Of a stretch of DNA of 64,000 nucleotides, positions 55,726 through 64,000 are shown piece after piece; the stretch's first letter is position 1; the number at the start of each line of letters is the position of its first letter. Source of the stretch: Hyaloscypha bicolor E (Eukaryota; Ascomycota; Leotiomycetes; Helotiales; Hyaloscyphaceae); the NCBI RefSeq assembly GCF_002865645.1, contig NW_020194517.1, positions 1,302,001 to 1,366,000 of the forward strand, read 5' to 3'. The position numbers and the translations under genes are program-made. The notes below the pieces were generated by a model. It searched no databases, was not told the DNA's origin, and was given only the letters and a program-made list of their open reading frames with translations.

Positions 55726-57565
55726 TCAAATACCCGAATCATCCTGCAAATACACCTCAGTAGGCGTATACGCATCCCAAGCCGCGCAAACATCCTCAAA
55801 AGCCGCCGTATCCGTCATACTAACCGCAATATCCGTCTCACTCTCCACGAACTGCATCGCCAGTCCCTGACTAGCATGCCACGCGATATGGCAATGTAGG
55901 AGCCAAGAGCCGGGGTTGTCTTTCCTGAAGGCAATGGCGAGGTAGCCGTTTCCGGGAAGGGTGGCGACGTCGCGACGGGGCGGGTTGATGAGGTTTAGAG
56001 CGCTGGTGTCGACGTCGAAGACGCCGGTGGCTTGGCCGATGATCCAGAAGTCGTGGCCGTGGAGATGTATTGGGTGGTCGAGGCCGAGATTAGAGCTGTC
56101 TTGGATCACGTAGACGGCCCACTCGTCGCTTGAATCGACTTGCTATCGTAAAGTCAATATTTAGTTCCAGAAAGAAAGAAGGGATTTGCTTACATCAATA
56201 GGAACGACGTTGTAGTCTGTCGGCCAGATCGTCTCATTGTTGAAGATCCTGAGAATTGTTGGGTCGGACCAGTTCAAGTACAGCGAAGAGCTGTTGATGG
56301 TCCAGGTAAAGTAGTTGGTGAAAACAAAGCTAAGAGCCTCCTCAGTCACTTCCGTGTAGTTGCCAACATTCATCGCCAAGTACGGGACAAGGCTCTCAAG
56401 AGGCTCATCGCCGCAGTTAGAGCCGACGGTGATGCCAGTGGAGGTGGGATCCGCGGTGCTGGTGTTGTCGTATCTCACAATTCCAGTGATGTTAGTAGGG
56501 TTGAGGTTTGCCGAGCAAGCAGTAACCCAGCCAGCTCGGAGCCAGTAGTTGTCAGCAACGGCACTCGCTTCCACGATAACATCATATCGTTGGCCAATGC
56601 TGACGAGAAGGCTCTCAGTCTCATAGGGCACGATCGGCACGAGATCGTTTGCGATGACAGTGAGGTTGTGGCCGTCAATGGAGAACTGGAAATGAGCTTC
56701 AATGGCGGTGTTGACGACTCGGATTCTGTACTTCTTCCCAGCCTCGAAGACCGTTTCGAATTTCTTGCCTCCGCCAATGCAAGCTTTGTCGTCAGAGTCG
56801 GAGCAGTCCCAAGTATTGGTGCCGTTGACGAGACCTGTCTCCAGGGTGGGAGGAGCGCCAAGTTTGGCAATGTCCCAGAGCTGAGAGGCAGGAGTATGGC
56901 CCCAGTCGGAGAGGAAAAGCAATCCCAAATCTTCGTCGTAGTCGGCGGTGGCTGGTCCATTGATAATGAGAGGTCCGAGGAGACCATCACTGTATTGCAG
57001 AGTGAAATGTGAGTGGTACCAAGTGGATCCGTATTGAGTTGCTTGGAACTTGTAAGTCATGGTGTCTCCAGGGGCAATCGGGCATTGAGTAACCCCTGGA
57101 ACGCCGTCATACTCGACGTTGTTGAGTTGGCGGATACCGTGCCAATGTATGGATGTTCCGTTGTGTTCAAGGTTGTTGGTAATATGAATTACGAGGTTAT
57201 CACCCCAGTCGGCAATGATGGCCGGACCTGGAATGGTGCCGTTGAACGTACATGTCAATCGTTCATATCCATCTGGAGCAAGGGTTGAGTTCTCGACTGA
57301 GAGCCAGTACTGTTTTGATATTAGTTTTGTCAAGTTAAGACCTAAACTTCTGGGGCTCTCGTGCCTCTCTTGTAACACCGGTATCTGGAGTCACGGAGTA
57401 CCAATCAGTATCTATGGAGTAGTCTCCCCAGCAATTTCTAGATGTTGCTGTGTTTTCACAAGATTGACGTAGAGTGAGAGGTGATAGCTGGGAAGTAAAT
57501 GGAATTGCTGAAACTAAAGAGTGGAAGAAAGAACCAGTAAGCAAAGTAGAGACGGCGAGCTTCAT
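55726..57565 (-). CDS. Secreted laccase (multicopper oxidase, asco-laccase type)
   Basis: Oxidises phenols with four-electron reduction of O2 to water, outside the cell. Exons 57565-57365, 57309-56194 and 56142-55726 give 577 residues. A signal peptide (LAVSTLLTGSFFHSLVSA) is followed by the asco-laccase N-terminus with NCWGDYSIDTDW. Copper ligands: HWHG (about 122-125), WYHSHF, HPIHLHGHDF and HCHIAWH (522-528). The protein ends LQDDSGI, the C-terminal plug (DSG-I/L/V) that fills the oxygen channel in this class. The first join must give GVTREYWLSVEN, which forces a GC donor: GAG|GCACGAG...AAACAG. The second intron is ordinary. Many Asn-glycosylation sites (NGTSIHW, NETIWP) fit secretion. The physiological substrate is unknown. 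Confidence 0.93.
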
Positions 57566-59994
57566 GTCGAAGAGGATTATTATGTGAAAAACGAATGTGT
57601 TTCGAGATGAGCTGAGTCGCCTGGGAAAAAAAAGTACTCAAACATTCTCAACGACACCTTATATACACCCCCCACCCCCGGTGATGGGTTCATCATGAGG
57701 TTACCCCCATGCCGATGAGAGCAGACGCCCACACAACGGCACGCCTCTTCTGTTAACTTCCATAGAGACGCATGCCCCGCTGTAAGTCTGCAATGAAGGT
57801 GCATTGCAGATGTGAATACGTACTCTCAATAGCCTGATCACAGACTTCGGGAGGGGAAGTCCCGTTGATGGCGAAAGGAGATATCTACCTTCATACTTCT
57901 TAGGTACATCTTATTACATGTTTATCCACTGTAGCAGCCCCAAAATGGACACCCCCGCAGGGTTTAAACAATTCTTGCTCCATTTTATTCGCTTTTTTGA
58001 GGCTGCAATATCCGTGACTCGGCGCGTACACGTTCGTGGCAGCGAATGGTCAAGTTTACCAACGCTTCACTATTCCTTATTTATACTTCCCGCAGAGCAA
58101 GGGAACGGGAATGGCGCTTTGAGATGGGCTACCTGAGCTTGTCAGAGCTATGTGATGACTGCAGAAAAGTTGGGACGAAGCGTTGAAACGAGATAAGCTT
58201 ACAAAAATGACAAGGTAGACGTTAATTTGGCAAGACTGCAGTCCTGTGGAACTGTGCTCATCTCATTGGAAGGCGCACTGAGCCGTGTCCAGAGTGAAAG
58301 CCGGCACCAAATGTTCGTCTCCAGAACGCTTAAACCTTACCCGAGTTCGAGGTTGCCTTGACCTTGCAAGCTGCAAGGTGTAATCTGTACGAGTCAACGA
58401 ATGAACGCAGATCATCTGACGGGAGTCAGTGGATCCACTGTTAAGTAACGTTTCTACACTGCAGACACGCTTCTAGGACCTTCCCTGAATATTTTCTTCT
58501 TCTTCCCTGGACCGACAATAACGCTCAAAGGAAAATATGGAGAAACACTTGTTTTCCCTCGGTCTATATTGGGCCAAGGGATGAAGTCCTTGCCTTTCTT
58601 GGCCCTATAGGCTATACGAAGATGCATCGGAGGTATGAGCATCTGCCACATTGTGGCCCTTACACCGGATCCGCCCCAAGAGCGGGGACGCGTAGACCCT
58701 CGAGCAGTGGTACGGAGAATTACAACGTCTCTAGGGAAAATAATGTAGCGAGACAGGGGCGTTCCGCGCTGGCACGGACCAGAAAGCAAACAATACGAAC
58801 TTTTAATTGGCTTTTACCCCTTGTCTTGGCTCTCTCGCTACATTAATTTCCCTAGAGACGTTGTCGAATCGAGTTGAGATGAACCCATGGTTGGTCAGAT
58901 GCTGTGCAGTTGGAGATCTGAACTTAGATAACAGTCCGGCCCTGGAACCTGGCTCGCATGGCTCCAGAATTATCTGATGAGCGTTGCCAAGAGAAGAGAA
59001 GATCTGTGCCGTTACCCCTGCTTCTTCGCGAGTGTAGGTGCGGACTCAGGGGCTCAAGCGAGAGGAGGCTGACGACGACATTCCCCACAAAGCGCTAGCA
59101 TCGCCTTCTTTGGACGCTGGACCACGTGAATCACTATGAAATTCAACTCTTCGTGCGGCTGTGGTCAATAAGTCTATGAAGTCCCTGTGTCAATCTTCAT
59201 GTACGAGATAAGGAATTGAGGATGATTTGTTGCTAACCTTGCCAAATCGAAAGCTCGCCCGACTCGCCAGGGGTTCTGACTTGTTGGCCCGTACTGATCC
59301 CTATCCAAAGCAAGATAACTCCCAAGCCCCTGATCGTTGTCCAGCTTTCCGTCGAGAAGAAATTCGGTTGCTCAGGCCTCAACCCGCTTATGAGCACTCG
59401 TATCGACTGTGTCGAGGGAGTGAGCAGGGCAGGTCCCTTTTTGTAAGATCTTACAATTGGGCCGGATTCGCACTCACGCCTTCCCCCCACCCCCTAAGTA
59501 AAATGTACAGTAGCGCGGCCAGAGTGGGGTATACGTTAGAACGGCCGTGCCAGCCTCGTCACGTTACGTTTAATTTAGGGGGAGAGTACCTTGAGTACGG
59601 TTGCTTGAATATAAACTCAAATGGGGTGAGATCGGAGGCGCTTGATTATTCAACTGCATTGCAGCGATATATGGAGCTGGTGCTACAAGCTGCCGATGCA
59701 GTGTTGAAGAGATGCAGTAAAGATTGTCAGGTTACAAAAATTAGGTTTCCGAGGTGATCGGGACAGAGTTTGCTCAGCTTCAGTCGGGGATCCAATTCTC
59801 CTGCTTACCCTGTGGTTCTTGGCATCTCTAAGCAAGTCTGGTTGTGGCAAAGGCGTTCGAATGTCATCATCGGCAATTGCGGAGATAATGTAAGACGAGA
59901 CGTAGCATGATATACCCCACCTCTCAACCTCAATACAAAGAAAGCTCGAACAAGCTTCCATCTTCACAGAAGAATTGATCTCAATTGTACCAAA
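57566..59994. other. Intergenic, laccase promoter and AKR upstream region
   Basis: About 2.4 kb. The laccase 5' side has CT-rich DNA near 57660. An inverted-repeat element at 58722-58864 is listed separately. Open frames at 59227-59757 have no motif. Confidence 0.45.
58722..58864. mobile_element. MITE-like 143-bp inverted-repeat element
   Basis: Terminal arms of 34 bp (58722-58755 and 58831-58864) match at 32 of 34 positions in reverse complement, beginning ACAACGTCTCTAGGGAAA. The 75-bp centre has no coding capacity. Flanks share GAAT (left ending 58720, right 58866-58869) but offset by one base, so a target duplication is not certain. The arms have no similarity to the element at 14185. Confidence 0.5.
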
Positions 59995-61143
59995 ATGCCT
60001 CTCATAGCAAATCGGCCGAAGCCAAGAGTCATCTTTGGTCTTATGACCTTTGGCCCAGACAAAGATGCGGGCGCTCGAATCACCTCTCTTCCAGAGTACA
60101 ACACCTTCTTGGATCACCTTCAAGCCGCGGGGTACAATGAAATCGACACGGCTCGCACCTATGTGGCGGGGAAGCAAGAAGCCTTCACCCGTGAAGCAAA
60201 GTGGAAGGACAGAGGCTTGACCATCGCGACCAAGGTCTATCCCAATGAGCCTGGCAAGCACAAGCCCGAAGTCTTGACCGAAGCTTTCAACACAAGTCTG
60301 AAGGAGCTTGGCACTGATTGTGTAGATATCTTTTATCTTCATGCTGCAGTAAGTCCAACGGTTTCCCTTCTCTTGTCCTTGAACTCGGTTTAATAATAGT
60401 ATAGGACCGTTCGGTTCCCTTTCAGGAGACCTTAGCAGCTGTTGACAAGCTCCACAAGCAGTAAGTCAATATGTGCACCTTGGGAAAAACAGACCGTGAC
60501 TGATCTATTCAGGGGAAAATTTGTCCAACTCGGTCTCTCCAATTTCACAGCTTTTGAGGTTGCGGAAGTTGTGATGCACTGCAAGTACAACAACTGGGTC
60601 CGACCCACAATTTACCAAGGAATGTATAACGCCATTACACGCTCCCTCGAGCACGAGCTTATCCCCGCTTGCAAGCGCTATGGCCTTGATGTCGTGGTTT
60701 ACAATCCAATTGCTGGAGGTTTATTCAGTGGGAAGTACAAAGCCAAAGATATCCCGACAGATGGCCGGTTCAGCGATGCTGTTGGGAAGATGGGCGAGAT
60801 GTACCGAAAGCGGTACTTTAAGGATTCGACTTTTGAGGCCCTTGCTATCATTGAGCCTATTGTGGAGAAGCACGGTTTGACGATGGTGGAGACTGCTTTG
60901 AGATGGGTCGTCAACCACTCGGCACTCAACATCAAGGACGGCAATGACGGTGTTATCATTGGTGTGAGCAACCTTGAGCAGTTGGACGAGAATTTGAAGG
61001 ATTGCGAGAAAGGACCGTTGCCGGAAGAGGTTCTGCAAGCACTTGACAAGGCGTGGAAAGTAAGCCAGCCTGACACACCAAACTACTGGCATCTGGACTT
61101 GAAGTACACATATGATACACGGAAGGCTCTCTTTGGCGTTTGA
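59995..61143 (+). CDS. Aldo/keto reductase, AKR7 (aflatoxin aldehyde reductase)-like
   Basis: An NADPH-dependent reductase of aldehydes, of the AKR7 type. Exons 59995-60348, 60405-60460 and 60513-61143 give 346 residues; the middle exon is 56 nt. The catalytic tetrad is visible: Asp51 and Tyr56 (EIDTARTY), Lys80 (ATKVYP) and His116 (FYLHAADRS, across join 1). Cofactor-binding pieces are QLGLSNF, YNPIAGGLFSGKY and GVIIGVSNLEQLDENL. The C-terminus (YWHLDLKYTYDTRKALFGV) matches fungal AKR7 members. These enzymes often detoxify dicarbonyls; the substrate here is unknown. A CACGTG pair lies about 250 bp past the stop codon, and is more likely to serve the next gene. Confidence 0.9.
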
Positions 61144-61658
61144 AAAGCCAGAGGCAGTCATTCGAACCCTGGCCTCAAAATTGAATTGCTTTTCCTTATT
61201 ATTGGTGCCTTCTGCCCTCTTGTGTGCTCCTTGACTTTGATCAGACTTGGGACTGAGGCATTGGCCCCAATTGCGTGAGGAACTGATATTTGAAGAGGAT
61301 ATAAGCACTTCATTTGACAGCCTCTAGATACTTATAATTCAGGAAAAAGTAACAACCTGGACAACTTCAAAATGTCTCGGATGCTCGCTATCACGTGGAT
61401 ATCACGTGAATCTCGAGACTTGAAATCATCGACCTCAAATCATGACCATGAGTGACCCTCCTCTCATCACAACAACCACGATGGAATTCGCACCATGGAA
61501 ACTTGTGTCCGTCTTGAGCCCAAGATATCAGACAAAGGGAACGAGTTGAGGTAGCGGCATGTTCCTCCCACTTCCCAGAGCGTCGACCGTAGCCACTCTC
61601 AAACCGAGCATCTGATTCTACATTCTACTAAATTGATCCTTCCTCCACCTTAACCAAT
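61144..61658. promoter_or_regulatory. Intergenic with two CACGTG cores 11 bp apart (61392-61397, 61403-61408)
   Basis: About 515 bp. The direct repeat ATCACGTG(G/A)A recurs after 11 bp, one helical turn, about 255 bp upstream of the next start codon. No gene is seen. Confidence 0.4.
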
Positions 61659-62305
61659 ATGAGAACCCCTTCCTCCTCCGGTTCCGTCCTCATAATCGCC
61701 CCAAAATTCGACCTTGCCTCATCGACCACCCTCGATTCCCTCCTCTCAAAACACGCGCCAGCAGGCCACCTCGCCGCACTCAATCTATCCCGTCTTCTCC
61801 TTTTCACCAAACTTCCCTCTTCCCAACACCCGCATGCGAGAAACTGCCCTCCGGCCTCGCCTCAATCCAACGCCTACTTTCAATCCGCCTTCTCGGCCCC
61901 CATCTACTCTCCAGGATCGTGAGGGGGGTAACATGCAAGAACATTTACTTTAAAACCGAGTCACAGGGTTTAGATGAGGTGTTAGGGAAGTTGAGGCCGT
62001 ATTTGGGACACGAAAAAATGAGGGAGGAGAGGAAGGAATTGGGGTTGAAAGAGGTGGAGGCTAATTGGAAGGTAAAGAGCGGGTCGAAGATGATTGCTTT
62101 CGAGAGCGTGGAAAAAGGGGAGGCGGAGAGGGCGGTTTGGGAGTTGAGAGAGGCGTTCTTGAGGGAGGAGGAGAGGGTTGGGGGTGTTTGGATGAATTCT
62201 GTTGGGTTTGAGTTGTGGAAGAGGGCTGGTCACGAGCCTGATGCTGAGAAGGAGGATGTCCCTGGTGCGGAGTTTCCGTTCCTTGGACTGAGTAGAGGTC
62301 GCTGA
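61659..62305 (+). pseudogene. Unknown gene with an apparent frameshift near 61800-61838
   Basis: From ATG 61659 one frame gives SGSVLIIAPKFDLASSTTLD and HLAALNLSRLLLFTKLP, then fades into low complexity and stops at 61920. The -1 frame carries EKLPSGLASIQRLLSIRLLG from 61838 and continues RIVRGVTCKNIYFKTESQG and a charged helical domain to the stop at 62303-62305. No GT-AG pair bridges the change, so either a base was lost or an unusual splice is used. The joined product would be about 215 residues. I do not recognise the family. Codon use of both parts looks coding (strong C/G third-position bias in part 1). Confidence 0.5.
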
Positions 62306-62739
62306 ATTGGTATTTGGCGGTTTGGGTGGGAGGAGCAATTCTGAAGATGCCGAAAGGGATGTTCTCTGCGACATTCGGAGATGACTGAGCAAAAGGTTTG
62401 AAAATCTCGGAGGATGTGCAAGAAATTTAGTGGCAACTGATGCCAGTCTCCCTCCAGAGCTTCGGCCAAAGAGGTGGATAATTAGAAACTAGCGGTAGGT
62501 CACTCCAACGGCTCTTAAGTATCACCACCAACGCTGACTAGGTTCAGACGAGATAACTCACATGTACAAGGTAGATTGGGCCCTCATATGAGACCTGGGA
62601 AACTCAATTTCTGTACAAGTTACAACTGTACCATAGTAAATGAGAGCAACATCATCCCAATTCCTTTTGTTGAAAAAGGCAACTCGCTCAACTTTGGCTG
62701 TTGCAAATCAACATTCAAACTAACAAAGCCATAACCAAA
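62306..62739. other. Convergent intergenic region
   Basis: About 430 bp between two 3' ends. No gene is seen. Confidence 0.5.
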
Positions 62740-64000
62740 CTACGGCTGACCCGGCCAAATCTCATCCGCAAGCTTCCTCACCAGCTTCAACTTCGCCACC
62801 ATATCATCGTGGCCGACATTATTCCCATCACTGTGGCTCGCAAAACCACACTGCGGGCTAACACCCAACCTATCAAGCGCCTCCTCATAGCTCTCCCCAG
62901 TCCCCTCACTGATCAACTTCGCAGCCTGCTCCACCTTCTTCTTCATCTCCCCGATATCCTCCAACTTAGGAAATTTACTCGTAATCAACCCTAAGATCAC
63001 ATTTTTACCCTTAGGTAACTCTTTGAGCGGTTCGAAACCTCCGGCGCGGGGAGTGTCGTATTCCAGGTAAAGGGTGTCCACGTTGAGGTTGCGGAAGAGC
63101 TTGGTGGCGATGGCGTCGTACCCGCCCTCGGAGAAGTGTCGACCGCCGACGAAGTTTCCGCGGCAGAGATGCACGCCTACATGCATGTCTGAGGGGCGCT
63201 CTGCAAGGCAGTCGTTGTAGAGCTTTATGTAGAGGTCGAAGAGAGCGTCAGAGTCCTCGCCGTCGGCTTTAAAGCCCGCAAGCATTTTCTCAGAGCAGAA
63301 GTCTGGGGCCGTTATAAGTATATCGGATGAAAGGGGGAAGAATGAAGTATACAAGCCAAGTTTGGGTCATCGATTTGCACATTGCGGAGTCCATTGTCGT
63401 AAAGAATCTTGAGCTCAGTACGGTACGCCTTCGCAATGTCGGCGAAATACTCTGCATTTGTCGCGTAGACTTCCTTGGGGAAAGCTCGGCCAGTCTTGTA
63501 TCGCAAGTGATACCAATTTGGAGCAGCCATGGTGAGCTTCGCTTCCCGTTGATTCTCTTTTGGGAGGAGATTCTTCAGGTAGTTCCATTGGTCGACGTAC
63601 GTGCTACCAACATGCTTGATTTTGCCGGTGCAGAGGACCGTCTCTCCGGGCTTGTGACCTGATTCCGTGAATGCTGCAATGTCGGGGACGTACATGCGGA
63701 ATATATCATCGGGAAAGTCGGTGACTTCTTCGAAGCCTTCGAGACCTGGGAAGAATGTGCCCCTGGTGTTGTTAATCGGTGTTTTGGGTGTTGAAAGCTG
63801 GTCTTACCAGAACATATGGCGTCGATACTCTCCATCAGAAACAGCATGGTATCCCAGATCGAGCTGCTCTTTCACAATTGCATTGATGGACTCATCCTCA
63901 ATTGCTACGAGCTTTGCCTGGTCCCCTTTCTTCTGATCTACAAGGTGTTTCTCATCAAGCAACGCCTTGGGTCGAAGCAGACTTCCCAGGTGCTCCGCCC
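62740..64000 (-). CDS. MetE-like/UROD-fold protein (cobalamin-independent methyltransferase domain), 5' end cut by window
   Basis: This protein has only the catalytic half of cobalamin-independent methionine synthase. Exons seen are 64000-63808, 63762-63353 and 63302-62740 (388 codons plus a partial one). The first visible residues AEHLGSLLRPKALLDEKH are normally within ten residues of the start, so little is missing. Motifs: HAVSDGEYRRHMFW, NVQIDDPNLA, VHLCRGN (zinc His and Cys), DTLYLEYDTPR (zinc Glu) and SPQCGFAS (zinc Cys). All zinc ligands are therefore kept. Lacking the N-terminal folate-binding domain, it may use another methyl donor or acceptor; the true substrate is unknown. Joins read MFW|GTFFPG and NLA|YFCSEK. 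Confidence 0.88.

Noticed and set aside
59227..59757. 176-aa frame upstream of the AKR gene
   Set aside because: No motif; composition does not differ from the intergenic DNA around it.
1..64000. CRISPR arrays, prokaryotic operons or viral insertions
   Set aside because: No regularly spaced direct repeats, no Shine-Dalgarno-led gene strings and no viral protein motifs were seen; spliced genes occur throughout.

Overview
The window reads as chromosomal DNA of a filamentous ascomycete (Pezizomycotina). Genes carry several short introns of about 45-60 bp with GT(R)AG(T) donors and CTAAC/CTGAC branch sites. There is no operon structure, and intergenic DNA is long. The gene set includes an Ste2-type mating receptor, an asco-laccase with a DSGI C-terminus, a GH18 chitinase and fungal Zn2Cys6 and DUF6594 proteins. 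Protein style suggests Leotiomycetes, but that is inference. All exon joins were built by eye from splice signals, reading phase and family motifs.

Layout. 0-4.8 kb: last exon of a coiled-coil protein, then a decayed PhoD-type phosphatase. 4.8-12.7 kb: STE2 receptor, a low-complexity protein, VPS23 (ESCRT-I) divergent from an indoleamine 2,3-dioxygenase. 13-20.3 kb: L-rhamnose 1-dehydrogenase (LRA1), L-rhamnonate dehydratase (LRA3) and a Zn2Cys6 regulator, which together look like an L-rhamnose catabolic mini-cluster. A 113-bp TA-flanked inverted-repeat element lies in the LRA1 upstream region. 20.3-27.8 kb: gene-poor DNA with one short cysteine-rich protein. 27.9-30 kb: a TPR/F-box/LRR protein of the Pof3/Dia2 type. 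30.9-31.8 kb: a spliced gene interrupted by a stop codon. 32.4-37.6 kb: type-B carboxylesterase and a DHX35-like DEAH helicase. 39-49.2 kb: two single-pass Ser/Thr/Pro-rich membrane proteins and a GH18 chitinase (a cell-surface neighbourhood). 50.8-53.5 kb: plasma-membrane syntaxin (Sso type) and Erv41. 54.2-57.6 kb: a frameshifted DUF6594 protein and a laccase. 60-64 kb: aldo/keto reductase, a frameshifted unknown gene and a MetE-like protein that runs off the right edge.

The strongest system-level signal is the rhamnose cluster: two consecutive pathway enzymes on one strand next to a candidate regulator. The lactonase (LRA2) and aldolase (LRA4) steps are not in the window. Other notable signals are two GC-AG introns, a 25-nt exon inside a zinc-cluster coding region, a stop-free 57-bp intron in the F-box gene, two MITE-like inverted repeats, helically phased CACGTG pairs and four damaged genes.
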